DNA of 64,000 bases from Mesorhizobium sp. M1D.F.Ca.ET.043.01.1.1 (GTDB lineage Bacteria; Pseudomonadota; Alphaproteobacteria; Rhizobiales; Rhizobiaceae), in NCBI RefSeq assembly GCF_003952385.1, contig NZ_CP034444.1, forward strand, positions 6,647,001 to 6,711,000, read 5' to 3'. Of the stretch, positions 17,074-29,367 are shown piece by piece; position 1 is the stretch's first letter; each line of letters starts with the position of its first letter. A model generated the notes under the pieces. It was given only the letters and a program-made list of their open reading frames with translations. It ran no database searches and was not told the origin of the DNA. A program made the translations under genes and the position numbers.

Positions 17074-18699
17074 TTGAAGACGATGACCTTGTTGCGCTCG
17101 ATCGGCCTGATGTTGCTGCTGACGATGGCAAGCCTGCTGCCGTCGAGCGCGGCTGAGGCCGATCTTCGCGCGACGATCGCCAAATTTGCCGCCGCTGCGA
17201 ATTTCGCGGCCACCGAAGCGGTCGTGCGCGAACTGGCCGCGAGCGGCGATCCGGCCGTCGAGCGCCCGCTCTCGGCGCTGGCCGACGGCAATCTCTATAT
17301 CCGCAAATCCGATTCCCAGGTCTTTGTCGGCAAGGAGGCCGGCGACGGCATCGAACTGCTCGATCCGCTGAGCGGTGACAAGGCAGCCGACGCCGCGAAG
17401 ATCGACCTCGCCAAGATCAAGGTCAACAATGCGCTCCGCCGCACGATCCGCGATGCGCTGGGCACGCTGACGCTGCGGGCCAAGGATCCTGCCGTGCGCC
17501 TTGCCGCCGCGGCGACCATGGTCAAGGCCCCCGATGCGGCGAACATCGAACCGCTCGATGCCGCTATCGCTGCCGAGACCGATCCCGGCGTCAAGGCGAT
17601 GTTCGAGCAGGCGCGGGCGGCGTCGGTGCTCGTCTCCGACAGGCCGGAAGCCGACAAGCTGGCCGCCGTCTCGGTCATCGCTGCGCGCGGCGATCGCGAC
17701 GCGCTTTCATTGCTCACCTCGGCAGAGGCCAACGCTCAAGGCGCGGTCAGGGATGCGGCGAGCGCCGCCATCGGCCGCATCAACTCGACGCTGGCGCTGT
17801 GGGATGCCGGCCAGAACATCTGGTACGGCATCTCGCTCGGATCGGTGCTGCTGCTCGCCGCGATCGGGCTTGCCATCACCTTCGGCGTCATGGGCGTCAT
17901 CAACATGGCGCATGGCGAGATGGTGATGCTCGGCGCCTACACCACCTTCGTCGTCCAGCAGGTGATCCGCACGTCGTTCCCCGGCCTGTTCGACTGGTCG
18001 CTGGTCATCGCGCTGCCGCTCGCCTTCCTGGTCGCCGCGCTGGTCGGGCTTGCCATCGAGCGCGGCATCATCCGCTTCCTCTATGGCCGCCCGCTGGAAA
18101 CGCTCCTGGCCACTTGGGGCGTCTCTCTCATCCTGCAGCAGGCGGTGCGCACCATCTTCGGGCCGACCAACCAGGAGGTCGGCAATCCGTCCTGGATGTC
18201 CGGCTCGTTCGACGTCGGCCAGCTGGCGATCACCTGGAACCGGCTGTGGATCCTGGTGTTCGCGCTGCTAGTGTTCGCGGTGCTGCTCTATGTCATGAAG
18301 CGTACGCCCTGGGGCCTACAGATGCGCGCCGTCACCGCAAACCGCCGCATGGCCGCCTCCATGGGCATCAAGACGCCATGGGTCGACGCGCTGACCTTCG
18401 CGCTTGGCTCGGGCATCGCTGGCATTGCAGGCGTGGCGCTCAGCCAGATCGACAATGTCTCGCCCAATCTCGGCCGCGGCTACATCATCGACAGCTTCAT
18501 GGTCGTCGTCTTCGGCGGCGTCGGTAACCTCTGGGGCACGCTGGTCGGCGCCTTCTCGCTCGGCATCGTCAACAAGTTCCTCGAGCCCTATGCCGGCGCC
18601 GTGCTCGGCAAGATCGTCGTGCTGGTGCTGATCATCCTGTTCATCCAGAAACGCCCGCGCGGCCTGTTCGCGCTGAAGGGCAGGGCGGTGGAAGCATGA
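17074..18699 (+). CDS. urtB: Urea ABC transporter permease UrtB
   Basis: A 541-residue inner-membrane permease of the LivH type. A signal-like segment and a periplasmic, HEAT-like helical region (about residues 25-245) precede the permease domain of about eight helices, starting WYGISLGSVLLLAAIGLAIT with FGVMGVINMAHGEMVMLGAY and ending at QKRPRGLFALKGRAVEA. The long N-terminal extension is typical of proteobacterial UrtB. The start is uncertain: TTG at 17074 has GGAAG four bases upstream, while ATG at 17083 is the nearest standard codon. It overlaps urtC by four bases. Confidence 0.92.
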   Translation: MKTMTLLRSIGLMLLLTMASLLPSSAAEADLRATIAKFAAAANFAATEAVVRELAASGDPAVERPLSALADGNLYIRKSDSQVFVGKEAGDGIELLDPLSGDKAADAAKIDLAKIKVNNALRRTIRDALGTLTLRAKDPAVRLAAAATMVKAPDAANIEPLDAAIAAETDPGVKAMFEQARAASVLVSDRPEADKLAAVSVIAARGDRDALSLLTSAEANAQGAVRDAASAAIGRINSTLALWDAGQNIWYGISLGSVLLLAAIGLAITFGVMGVINMAHGEMVMLGAYTTFVVQQVIRTSFPGLFDWSLVIALPLAFLVAALVGLAIERGIIRFLYGRPLETLLATWGVSLILQQAVRTIFGPTNQEVGNPSWMSGSFDVGQLAITWNRLWILVFALLVFAVLLYVMKRTPWGLQMRAVTANRRMAASMGIKTPWVDALTFALGSGIAGIAGVALSQIDNVSPNLGRGYIIDSFMVVVFGGVGNLWGTLVGAFSLGIVNKFLEPYAGAVLGKIVVLVLIILFIQKRPRGLFALKGRAVEA

Positions 18700-19919
18700 T
18701 CACGCAGCGCTTCTTTTCCGCCGACCGCCGCATCGGCATCGCCATCCTCGTCCTGCTGGCGGCGGCCGTTATCGTGCCGCTGCTCAACCTGGCGGTCTCA
18801 CCGACGAGCGCCCTCTATGTTCCGCCCTATATCGTGGCGCTGGTCGGCAAATATCTCTGCTACGCGCTGCTGGCGCTCGCGCTCGATCTGGTCTGGGGCT
18901 ATTGCGGCATCCTCTCGCTCGGCCACGGCGCCTTTTTCGCGCTCGGCGGCTACGCGATGGGCATGTATCTGATGCGCCAGATCGGCTCGCGCGGCGTCTA
19001 CGGCAACCCGATCCTGCCGGACTTCATGGTGTTCCTGAACTACAAGGAACTGCCCTGGTTCTGGCAAGGCTTCGACCATTTCTGGTTCGCGGCGCTCATG
19101 GTCCTCGCCGTGCCCGGCCTGCTCGCCTTCGTCTTCGGCTGGTTCGCCTTCCGCAGCCGCGTCACCGGCGTCTATCTGTCGATCATCACCCAGGCGATGA
19201 CCTATGCGCTGCTGCTCGCCTTCTTCCGCAACGACATGGGTTTCGGCGGCAACAACGGCCTGACCGATTTCAAGGACATACTCGGCTTCAACGTGCAGGC
19301 CGATGCGACGCGCTCGGCGCTGTTTGCGGCGAGCGCCGTCACGCTTGCGCTCGCGGTTCTTCTCACCGCGGCGATCGTGCACTCCAAATACGGCAAGCTG
19401 CTGATGGCGGTGCGCGACGCCGAGAGCCGCACCCGCTTCCTCGGCTGGCGGGCCGAGAACGTCAAGCTGTTCGCCTTCACCGTCTCCGCGGTCATGGCCG
19501 GCATCGCCGGTGCGCTCTACGTGCCGCAGGTCGGCATCATCAACCCCGGCGAGTTCGACCCGGCAAACTCGATCGAGGTGGTGATCTGGACCGCCGTCGG
19601 CGGGCGCGGAACCATCGTCGGCCCGATCATTGGCGCGCTGCTCGTCAACGCCGGCAAATCCTGGTTCACCGGCGTCTTGCCGGAATTCTGGCTGTTCGCG
19701 CTGGGCGGGCTGTTCGTCGCCGTCACGCTGCTGCTGCCCAAGGGCATCGTCGGCATGTGGGATTCGTGGCGCGACAAGGCCAGCGCGCTGCGCGCGGCTT
19801 CGCTCGCTGAGGAAGCCGGCGCTGATCCGGAGGCGCCAGAGCCGAGGATCGTGCGCTCGGCGGCGAGGACCCCGGGCGCATGGTCCGCTTCCGGCGCCGA
19901 GCCGCAGCCGGCGGAGTGA
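18696..19919 (+). CDS. urtC: Urea ABC transporter permease UrtC
   Basis: A 407-residue LivM-type inner-membrane permease, partner of UrtB in the urea importer. Hydrophobic segments begin near residue 14; family landmarks are DLVWGYCGILSLGHGAFFALGG, SIITQAMTYALLLAFF, and GKLLMAVRDAESRTRFLGW, the EAA-like cytosolic loop contacting the ATPases. The C-terminus carries a Pro/Ala/Glu-rich tail of about 40 residues after the last helix, which is longer than usual and may be disordered. The start ATGA overlaps the urtB stop, and urtD follows after 6 bases. Confidence 0.93.
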   Translation: MITQRFFSADRRIGIAILVLLAAAVIVPLLNLAVSPTSALYVPPYIVALVGKYLCYALLALALDLVWGYCGILSLGHGAFFALGGYAMGMYLMRQIGSRGVYGNPILPDFMVFLNYKELPWFWQGFDHFWFAALMVLAVPGLLAFVFGWFAFRSRVTGVYLSIITQAMTYALLLAFFRNDMGFGGNNGLTDFKDILGFNVQADATRSALFAASAVTLALAVLLTAAIVHSKYGKLLMAVRDAESRTRFLGWRAENVKLFAFTVSAVMAGIAGALYVPQVGIINPGEFDPANSIEVVIWTAVGGRGTIVGPIIGALLVNAGKSWFTGVLPEFWLFALGGLFVAVTLLLPKGIVGMWDSWRDKASALRAASLAEEAGADPEAPEPRIVRSAARTPGAWSASGAEPQPAE

Positions 19920-19925
19920 GCGATC

Positions 19926-20672
19926 ATGAGCAAGTCGAACACCATCCTCTATCTCGACGGCGTCTCGGTTTCCTTCGACGGTTTCCGCGCCATCAACAGT
20001 CTGTCGCTGGTGCTCGACAAGGGCGAGATGCGGGCGATCATCGGGCCGAACGGCGCCGGCAAGACGACGATGATGGACATCGTCACCGGCAAGACGCGGC
20101 CGGACGAGGGCGAGGTGTTCTTCGACGGCCAAGTGGACCTGACCCGCCACGACGAGGCCGAGATCGCCATGATGGGCATCGGCCGCAAATTCCAGAAGCC
20201 GACCGTCTTCGAGAGCCACAGCGTCGAGGACAATCTGATGCTGGCGCTGAAAGGACCGCGCTCGATCTTCCCGGCGCTCTTCCACCGCCGCTCGGCGGCC
20301 GAGGCGCGGCGCATCGACGATATCCTCGGCATCATCCGTCTCGGCGACAAGCGCAACGAGCTCGCCGCCAATCTCAGCCACGGCCAGAAGCAGTGGCTGG
20401 AGATCGGCATGCTGCTCGCGCAGGACCCAAAACTCTTGCTCGTCGACGAGCCGGTCGCCGGCATGACCGACGCCGAGACGGAGGAAACCGCACGGCTGCT
20501 CAAGGATATCGCGCGCGACCATTCGGTGATCGTCGTCGAGCACGACATGCATTTCGTGCGCGAGCTCGGCGTCAAGGTCACCTGCCTGCACGAAGGCTCG
20601 GTGCTGTCGGAAGGCACGCTCGATTTCGTCTCGGCCGACGAGCGCGTCGTCGAAGTCTATCTGGGGCGATGA
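19926..20672 (+). CDS. urtD: Urea ABC transporter ATP-binding protein UrtD
   Basis: A 248-residue LivG-type ATPase. Walker A is GPNGAGKTT (about residues 39-47), the signature is LSHGQKQWLEIGMLL, Walker B is LLLVDEPVAGM, and the H-loop is VVEHDM. It forms a heterodimer with UrtE to power the UrtBC permease at the cytoplasmic face. The LSHGQ signature, in place of LSGGQ, is normal for UrtD. About 70 bases without a gene separate it from urtE. Confidence 0.95.
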   Translation: MSKSNTILYLDGVSVSFDGFRAINSLSLVLDKGEMRAIIGPNGAGKTTMMDIVTGKTRPDEGEVFFDGQVDLTRHDEAEIAMMGIGRKFQKPTVFESHSVEDNLMLALKGPRSIFPALFHRRSAAEARRIDDILGIIRLGDKRNELAANLSHGQKQWLEIGMLLAQDPKLLLVDEPVAGMTDAETEETARLLKDIARDHSVIVVEHDMHFVRELGVKVTCLHEGSVLSEGTLDFVSADERVVEVYLGR

Positions 20673-20742
20673 GCATGGTCTGGCGCGTTCCGTTCCACCG
20701 TTTCGATTTCGCTTTCCTTCGGCGTTGGAGAAGGCGTTGACC

Positions 20743-21438
20743 ATGCTGGAAGTCTCCAATGCCACGCTCCACTACGGCGCCGCCCAGGCGCTGCGCGGCG
20801 TTTCGCTGAAGGCCGATGCAGGCAAGATAACCTGCGTGCTCGGCCGCAACGGCGTCGGCAAGACCAGTTTGATGAGATCGATCGTCGGCCATCACCGGCT
20901 GACGAGCGGAAGCGTTGCCTTCGAGGGGAAGGCGCTCGACCGGAGCGCGGCGTATGACCGCGCCCGGTCGGGCATCGCATTCGTGCCGCAGGGCAGGGAG
21001 ATCTTTCCGCTGCTGACGGTGCGCGAGAATCTGGAATCGGGCTTCGCGCCGCTGAGACGTGGCGACCGCAACATCCCGGCGCATGTCTTCGAGCTGTTTC
21101 CGGTGCTCAAGCAGATGCTGTCGCGACGCGGCGGCGACCTGTCCGGCGGCCAGCAGCAGCAGCTCGCCATCGGCAGGGCGCTGGTGATGCGGCCGAAACT
21201 GCTCGTGCTCGACGAACCGACAGAGGGCATCCAGCCGTCGATCATCAAGGACATCGGCCGCGCCATCCGCTATCTGCGCGACCAGGCAGGGATCGCCGTG
21301 CTTTTGGTCGAACAGTACCTCGACTTCTGCCGCGAGCTTGCCGACGAGGTCAACATCATGGACCGCGGCCGGATCGTGCACACCGGGCCGGCCGAGGATC
21401 TCGACCGCGCGGATGTGCGGAAGTACCTGACAGTCTAA
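20743..21438 (+). CDS. urtE: Urea ABC transporter ATP-binding protein UrtE
   Basis: A 231-residue LivF-type ATPase, last gene of the urea importer operon. Walker A GRNGVGKTSLM (about residues 35-45), signature LSGGQQQQLAIGRAL, Walker B LVLDEPTEGIQPS and H-loop VEQYLDF are all intact. The QPS after Walker B and the LVEQYLDF stretch are characteristic of UrtE. The ATG at 20743 is chosen because the LEVSN strand begins there; a TTG at 20725 would add six residues. Confidence 0.95.
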   Translation: MLEVSNATLHYGAAQALRGVSLKADAGKITCVLGRNGVGKTSLMRSIVGHHRLTSGSVAFEGKALDRSAAYDRARSGIAFVPQGREIFPLLTVRENLESGFAPLRRGDRNIPAHVFELFPVLKQMLSRRGGDLSGGQQQQLAIGRALVMRPKLLVLDEPTEGIQPSIIKDIGRAIRYLRDQAGIAVLLVEQYLDFCRELADEVNIMDRGRIVHTGPAEDLDRADVRKYLTV

Positions 21439-21699
21439 ACGGGCGGCTCGACTTCAGGCGATCCCGTGAGCCGATAGCAAGCCCAATATTTCTGCGACCC
21501 AGTCCTTCCTAACTCTGGCGCGTGTAAAGCCGCGTGCTAGTCTTTTCTTGGCCCTGGTGAGTCGGCCGCTTTCCGTACCAGTCGCGAAGGAGGGGAAGGG
21601 CGGGTTCGGCCGCAAGTTCCACGCAAGCAAGCCCGCCTAGCTTTCCCAAGAGTGATTGTCGGTCAATGCGTCCAACAAAGAACTTGCCAGGGGAAGGCG

Positions 21700-21876
21700 A
21701 TGGAACGTTTTGTCGAGGATTATCAGAAGCGACGCCTCATTGAACGCGTGGACATCATGACGGCGATCAACATCCTGATGTCGCAAGGCTACGACGAGGA
21801 CGATCTGCTGGGCGAAATAACCAAGGTTTTTTACGTCGACCTCGACACCTATAATGAAGTGATCGGGCGCCACTGA
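21700..21876 (+). CDS. Small hypothetical protein (58 aa)
   Basis: A 58-residue acidic, probably helical protein starting MERFVEDYQKRRLIERVDIM, with GGGGAAGG six bases upstream of the ATG as a strong ribosome-binding site. The sequence (INILMSQGYDEDDLLGEITK) lacks membrane or secretion signals. It converges on the diguanylate cyclase gene, 13 bases away. The 260-base gap to its left (21439-21699) shows nothing recognisable. I believe similar short proteins are found in rhizobia, but no function is known. Confidence 0.6.
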   Translation: MERFVEDYQKRRLIERVDIMTAINILMSQGYDEDDLLGEITKVFYVDLDTYNEVIGRH

Positions 21877-21889
21877 CGGCTGGCAAGTC

Positions 21890-23035
21890 TCAAGCGCAGC
21901 GTCGGGTGTCGAGCACGCGGTTGCGGCCGCCGCGCTTGGCTGCGTAAAGCGCCTTGTCGGCGGCGCTGAGTACCTTGTCGAAGCTCACGCCTTCGTTGCT
22001 GCCGAGCGCGAAACCAGCGCTCACCGTGCAATTCAGCCGGCCCGTCTCGGTCTCGATCGTTCGCGCCGCAAAAGCCATCCTGATCTGTTCGGCCGTGCCC
22101 TCGACCATCTCGGGCAAGGTGCGCTTCAGCACCAGCGCGAATTCCTCGCCGCCCAAGCGGGCGGCGACGTCGGTCGGGCGCAGATTGCCTGACAGTTCTT
22201 CGGCGAAGATCTTCAGCACCTCGTCGCCGGCGGCATGGCCGAACCGGTCGTTGATTGCCTTGAAGCCGTCGAGGTCGAACACCACCACCGCCATGAAGGC
22301 GCCGACAGGCGTTTTGCCGTGCAGGTCGAACAACGCGCGGCGGTTGAGCAACCCGGTCAGCGCATCGGTCTCGGCCTCGCGCTTGTGGTGGCGCGCGAGC
22401 CGCCCCTGGTTGAGCGCCAGCGACAGCGCGCCGATACCGGTCATCGAGGCGATGACGATGACCAGGCTCAGATCCTCGGCCCAGTTGCTCGGCGCGTGGC
22501 CGAGGACCAGCTTGCCGTCCCATGCCAGCACGCTCGCGCACAGCGCGAAGGATGCGGCGGTCAGCGAATAGAGCAGCGCCACGCCAACAAGCTGCGCCGG
22601 CGCCTCCGCGCGGCCTTTCCAATATTCATGCGCGGTGCCGAACAGAAGCAGCGCCGCAAGCGAATTCTCGAGCATGAAGCCCAATCCGTCGTAGCCGAGC
22701 GCGATCGGCGGCAACGCCAGGGCGAAGGAGATGCCTGCGCCATGCGCGGTGCGCGGCAGCGGCGAGCGGCCGGTCCGGAACTGGTGGGCCGCGCCCAGCA
22801 TCACCGAGAAGCCGAGCAGCAGCAGCGCCAGCGTCAGGACGCCGAGGGCAGTTCCGGGCGCCGCGATGTAGGCGTCATAGGCAAAGACCTCGGCCACGAC
22901 CACCAGCACGCTGACTGCCCATGTCAGCAGGAACTTATCGGAACGGGCGGTCAGCCAGGTCCCGAACAGCGTGAGGCTGAGGCAGGCAGCGGAGAAGCCG
23001 ACGGCCAGCAGCAATGAGTTGTAGTCGAGCAGCAT
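21890..23035 (-). CDS. Membrane-bound diguanylate cyclase (GGDEF)
   Basis: A 381-residue protein that should make cyclic di-GMP from two GTP. The first 200 or so residues hold about six or seven hydrophobic segments with no extracytoplasmic domain, and the C-terminal 170 residues form a GGDEF domain. The A-site reads GGEEF within VAARLGGEEFALVL, compatible with activity; the substrate-side DLDGFKAINDRFGHAAGDE is intact. An inhibitory RxxD upstream is not obvious. The ATG at 23035 (MLLDYNS) is preferred to an upstream TTG at 23068. It stands alone, so the signal sensed is unknown. Confidence 0.88.
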   Translation of the reverse strand: MLLDYNSLLLAVGFSAACLSLTLFGTWLTARSDKFLLTWAVSVLVVVAEVFAYDAYIAAPGTALGVLTLALLLLGFSVMLGAAHQFRTGRSPLPRTAHGAGISFALALPPIALGYDGLGFMLENSLAALLLFGTAHEYWKGRAEAPAQLVGVALLYSLTAASFALCASVLAWDGKLVLGHAPSNWAEDLSLVIVIASMTGIGALSLALNQGRLARHHKREAETDALTGLLNRRALFDLHGKTPVGAFMAVVVFDLDGFKAINDRFGHAAGDEVLKIFAEELSGNLRPTDVAARLGGEEFALVLKRTLPEMVEGTAEQIRMAFAARTIETETGRLNCTVSAGFALGSNEGVSFDKVLSAADKALYAAKRGGRNRVLDTRRCA

Positions 23036-23145
23036 GCACCCGTCCCTGCCGGCGCCGGGCCCCTGCAACCTGGCGTAGGTGCATTAGTGCGGCAAGGAAG
23101 TATCGATTGCGTTACGATTGCGGTGAAGATGCTGGAATTCCTGCG

Positions 23146-23403
23146 TTACAGGATCATTACCGACAATAGCAGGGCAAGGCCAACCATCATCATCAGCAGA
23201 CCTGGCCAATTCTGTGAAAGGCCGAGGAAACGGAGCCCGCGCCGGCGTGGCTCCAGCGTCGGTCCAGGCGTTGCGAGGTATGGCTTCGGGCGATCCGAGG
23301 CGGCAGATGCCGGATCGCTAAGTTGCCCGCGCCAGAGGACTGCACTCGCCACGTACACAATCCCGGCGACAGTAAGCAACATTCCAATGAAGATGACAGC
23401 CAT
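23146..23403 (-). CDS. Small membrane protein (85 aa)
   Basis: An 85-residue protein with two hydrophobic helices, MAVIFIGMLLTVAGIVYVAS at the start and WPGLLMMMVGLALLLSVMIL at the end, joined by a basic, Pro-rich loop. This two-helix hairpin is plausible as a real inner-membrane protein. It lies downstream of the uvrA-DUF302-GNAT-DUF72 series, separated by about 200 bases (23404-23611) in which no gene is seen. The call rests on hydrophobicity and codon pattern only. Confidence 0.5.
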   Translation of the reverse strand: MAVIFIGMLLTVAGIVYVASAVLWRGQLSDPASAASDRPKPYLATPGPTLEPRRRGLRFLGLSQNWPGLLMMMVGLALLLSVMIL

Positions 23404-23611
23404 GTCACCTCGCTTCTTCGGGTTCTCCGATACCGCAGCCCCGGCCAGCGTTCAGCGGCGCCCGACCGCTATGAAAGACGGCCATCGGCGAAAAAGACAA
23501 AACGGTCGAGATGCCCGGCAAGTTCCGACGGAGCCACGCAAAGCAGATCGGACACCAAGGCAAATCCGGTGCTTAAACAAGAGGATATGACTGCGGTAAA
23601 GGCTCGCCGCT

Positions 23612-24418
23612 TTAATCGGTTACCCGCTTCATCAGCGCCATGGCGCCGAAGGGCGCGCGCACCTTGCCTTCGGTGATGAAGTAGGCGAACACGTCGCGCG
23701 GCTTGACCGGCGCATCCGTCTGCGGGTCGGCGCGCGGCAGGTCGGCCGGCTGCTTGCCTTCGGCCCAGGTCTTCACCCGCGCCGCCCACTCGTCGAGGCC
23801 CTTTGGCGTGTAGCAGTCCGGATTGTCGTCGCTGCCGGTCTGCAGCCGCGCATAGACGAAGTCGCCGGTGACGTCGGCGATCGCCGGATATTTGGCATGG
23901 TCGGCATAGACGATGGCGGCATTGTATTTTCGCGCCAGCGTCGGAAATTCCGGCACGATGAAGCTGTCATGCCTGACTTCCAGGGCATGGCGCAGCGGCA
24001 CGCCGTCCTGCTTCTCGGGCAGCAGCTTCAAAAAGGCCTCGAAATCGTCCGCGTCGAACTTCTTCGTCGGCGCGAACTGCCACAGGATCGGCCCCAGCTT
24101 GTCGCCGAGCGCGGCGACGCCCGAGCCCAGGAAACGCATCACCGATTCGCCTGCTTCGCCCAGCACGCGGCGGTTGGTGACGAAGCGGTTGCCTTTCAGC
24201 GAATAGACGAAGCCGTCGGGCGCTTCGCTCGCCCATTTGACGAAGGTCGGCTCCTTGAAGCTGGAGTAGAAAGTGCCGTTGACCTCGATGCTCGGCACCT
24301 GGCGGCTGGCATAGTGGAGTTGCTTCGCCTTCGACAGCTTGTCCGGATAGAAGGAAGTATCCCATGGCTCGAAGGTCCAGCCGCCCATGCCGGAGCGGAT
24401 CTTTCCTTGGCTGGCCAT
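23612..24418 (-). CDS. DUF72 (YecE-like) TIM-barrel protein
   Basis: A 268-residue protein of the DUF72/YecE family, a TIM-barrel fold of unknown reaction. Typical segments are GMGGWTFEPWDTSFYPD near the start, YASRQVPSIEVNGTFY, and LEVRHDSFIVPEF in the middle. The ATG at 24418 has GGGAGG six bases upstream, while an alternative ATG at 24424 would touch it. The gene lies 29 bases downstream of the GNAT gene and is probably the end of the uvrA operon, which makes DNA-damage induction possible. Confidence 0.85.
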   Translation of the reverse strand: MASQGKIRSGMGGWTFEPWDTSFYPDKLSKAKQLHYASRQVPSIEVNGTFYSSFKEPTFVKWASEAPDGFVYSLKGNRFVTNRRVLGEAGESVMRFLGSGVAALGDKLGPILWQFAPTKKFDADDFEAFLKLLPEKQDGVPLRHALEVRHDSFIVPEFPTLARKYNAAIVYADHAKYPAIADVTGDFVYARLQTGSDDNPDCYTPKGLDEWAARVKTWAEGKQPADLPRADPQTDAPVKPRDVFAYFITEGKVRAPFGAMALMKRVTD

Positions 24419-24447
24419 TGTCATCCTCCCAGTTTCAAAAAATGCGA

Positions 24448-24906
24448 TCAGGCGGCCTTATCGACCGGCTTGGCCATGTCGACCACAACCCATCCTGGCC
24501 GGTAGGGGTGGGGCCGGCGACCCGTTTCCAGGAAACCATAGGCCGTATAGAGCGCGATGTTCCGCTCCATGCGCGAATTGGTGTAGAGCCGCACCTCCGG
24601 CAAGTCCCACAGCCGCGCCTGCTCATCGGCGAAATCGAGCAGCGCGATGCCCAGCCTCTTGCCTTGAAACGCCGGCGCCACGGCCACGCTGAAGATCATC
24701 GCATGATCCGCATGGCGTTCGAGCACGATCAGCCCGGCAAGTTCGGAGCCTTTTTCCAGCAGCCAAATCTCGCCGCGTTCGATGCGCGGCGCGTAGTCCT
24801 CGGTGACCGGGATCGGCGGCGCGCCGAGCAGGGCGGTGTAGGGCGCGTAGGCTTCCGTGGTCAGTCCGACGATGGCTGCGAGATCTTCGGGCCGGGCAAG
24901 TCTCAT
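24448..24906 (-). CDS. GNAT-family N-acetyltransferase
   Basis: A 152-residue protein with the GNAT fold, which transfers an acyl group from CoA to an amine of unknown identity. The acetyl-CoA motif A is visible in FSVAVAPAFQGKRLGIALLD (Q/RxxGxG/A form), and the C-terminal strand LYTNSRMERNIALYTAYGF is typical. Its start codon overlaps the DUF302 stop (ATGA), implying translational coupling. It likely belongs to the operon headed by uvrA. Substrate cannot be told from sequence. Confidence 0.85.
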   Translation of the reverse strand: MRLARPEDLAAIVGLTTEAYAPYTALLGAPPIPVTEDYAPRIERGEIWLLEKGSELAGLIVLERHADHAMIFSVAVAPAFQGKRLGIALLDFADEQARLWDLPEVRLYTNSRMERNIALYTAYGFLETGRRPHPYRPGWVVVDMAKPVDKAA

Positions 24907-25312
24907 GATTGATCGACTCCGGCAGCGGCCGCGACCACCTTTGCCATGCCCGCGGCGATCGCCGCTACCGCAGCGCGGCTGGCATCGCCAAGCCCGTGGC
25001 GATCGGCCAGCCAATACGCATCGTTGTAGCACAGCCAGACCTGGCCTCGCGCATCCTCCCAGGCCAGCGCCTTGATCGGCAGGTCGATGCCGGCCAACTG
25101 GCGATCCTGCATCAGCGGCGTGCCACCTTTCGGGTGGCCGAAGATCAGCAACTCGGTCGGACGCAACGGCGCACCGATTTCATGCGCGCCGGCGGCATGG
25201 TCGATGCGCGCGAAGACGCGCAATCCCGCATTGGTAACGGTCTCAACGAGCCGGTCGATGGTTTCACCGACGCTGAAGCGGCTTTCGACGGAGACGAGGC
25301 CGTTGGTCGTCA

Positions 25313-25316
<4 letters not shown>
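24903..25316 (-). CDS. DUF302 domain protein
   Basis: A 137-residue cytoplasmic protein of the DUF302 family. Features are [20 protein letters not shown] near the start, [19 protein letters not shown], and the conserved [20 protein letters not shown]. Structures of such domains show a small alpha/beta dimer, but no function is established. It overlaps the uvrA stop by four bases and the GNAT start by four, so it is the middle gene of a tightly coupled series reading leftward from the SOS-controlled uvrA. Confidence 0.85.
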
Positions 25317-28234
<2,918 letters not shown>

Positions 28235-29006
28235 CGCCGGTCGCCGCCTCAGGTCTGGAATTTTCTGGATTGGGCGGGTTTGTCCCGGCCATCCCCTATG
28301 TAGGTAGTTTCGCCGCCGCGTCGAGAGACGCCACGATCTCGACGGAAGTTGCCAAGTACGGGTTTAACCGTCTTTCGCGCGAACGGGCAAGCGTAAAGAA
28401 CAAAGGCCGAACACGCTCCTGACAAAGCGCTGTGGAAACAATGATCGCAAAAGCCGCTCCGGCCGATCGGCGAAAGGCATTCGACTTACCTGGACGTAAC
28501 CTCCGAACGATCACATTTTTCGGTAACCGGCTATTCGACGGTTGACGCCGGCGACTCACGGGAGCAGTCTCGAAACGTCAACCGAAGCCGGCCGTCTTTC
28601 GATGGCCTCGTCACCCAAAGGTGGCCTGCGAGACGCCGTAGGCGATAGCGATTTGCGCTTCGAACGACATTGTCGCAACGGACCCAGGAGCGGAGCATGA
28701 CGCCACCGGACAGTCCCTTGAGGCTCCACGCGTTGATGGAGCCGCGGCAGGCATAAGTGCCAGGACAGGCGCGAGCGCCAGTCCGACAAACCGTGACTTG
28801 TCGAATCCGTACAATCAGAGACCATAGTCGGATCGTCGGCTGAATGCCGCGTAGCATCCGAAACAGAACGCCGGCAGTCCACTCCCGGCTAAAGTTGGGT
28901 TTCAGATCCATGAAAGCCCCGTCCACCTGCGGAAGCAGCGGCGGGGCTTGAATTTTGAGGGACTGAGGATTTTCTTTCTCGACCTTGCAGCCGTTAGGCT
29001 CGCCGA
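28235..29006. other. 772-base region without a convincing gene
   Basis: Holds the uvrA leader with its LexA box (28398-28412) and, near the right end, a hairpin AAGCCCCG (28914-28921) / CGGGGCTT (28942-28949). Several overlapping minus-strand frames are open, among them 28611-28814, which starts like a signal peptide (FVGLALAPVLALMPAAAPS), but none has a good start or ribosome-binding site and they contradict each other. It may contain decayed coding sequence. Confidence 0.5.
28398..28412 (-). promoter_or_regulatory. LexA (SOS) box of uvrA
   Basis: GAAC, seven bases, GAAC is exactly the direct-repeat LexA motif known for alphaproteobacteria (GTTC-N7-GTTC on the other strand). It is upstream of uvrA, a standard SOS gene, and the same motif precedes ssb in this window. 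Confidence 0.8.
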
Positions 29007-29291
29007 TCAGCGGTTGGGAGGCCTGATGCCGCCCGTTGCCATGTCGATGGTTATGCTGCCGGAAATCCTGACATCGGTATCGCCGATCTTGAACGTGCCG
29101 TTGCCGCCGGCCGGAAGAGCGTCGTCAGGCTCGGGCTGCGGCGCGGGCTTGGCGATACGGTAGTCGCCGCTGACGCCTGGAAGCTTCCGCGCCGAACCGT
29201 CGTCGCCAAAGGCTGCGGTGCTGCCGATCATGGCGCCGGCGAGAGCGGCGAGGGCGATGCGCAAATGTCTGGACTGCCGGTGCGTCGTCAT
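29007..29291 (-). CDS. Small secreted hypothetical protein
   Basis: A 94-residue protein with a signal peptide (basic MTTHRQSRHLR, then IALAALAGAMIGSTAAFG, cleavage likely after AFG). The short mature part is Pro/Gly-rich and ends with a beta-like stretch FKIGDTDVRISGSITIDMAT. Probably periplasmic. The ATG at 29291 is preferred over 29339, which would put 16 residues in front of the basic n-region. It is transcribed from the same strand as clpP, which ends about 76 bases upstream of this start. The family is not recognised. Confidence 0.6.
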   Translation of the reverse strand: MTTHRQSRHLRIALAALAGAMIGSTAAFGDDGSARKLPGVSGDYRIAKPAPQPEPDDALPAGGNGTFKIGDTDVRISGSITIDMATGGIRPPNR

Positions 29292-29367
29292 TCGCCAACT
29301 ATAGAGACGCGCCGGGAGCGAGGCCAGACACGGCGGCAATCAAATTGCCGCGCGTCTTCCATTCACC

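Noticed and set aside
20673..20742. 70-base gap between urtD and urtE as a possible small gene or promoter
   Set aside because: No open frame with a start and no promoter-like pair could be supported.
28611..28814. Frame with a signal-peptide-like start (FVGLALAPVLALMPAAAPS)
   Set aside because: Starts at TTG without a good ribosome-binding site and is contradicted by overlapping frames; hydrophobicity alone is weak evidence.
28531..28926. 131-residue minus-strand frame upstream of uvrA
   Set aside because: No convincing ribosome-binding site, no known family, overlapping frames of equal quality; the region is better called non-coding or decayed.
28914..28956. AAGCCCCG / CGGGGCTT hairpin followed by GAATTTT as a terminator
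   Set aside because: No gene ends just before it on the plus strand, and the T-run is weak, so no role can be assigned.
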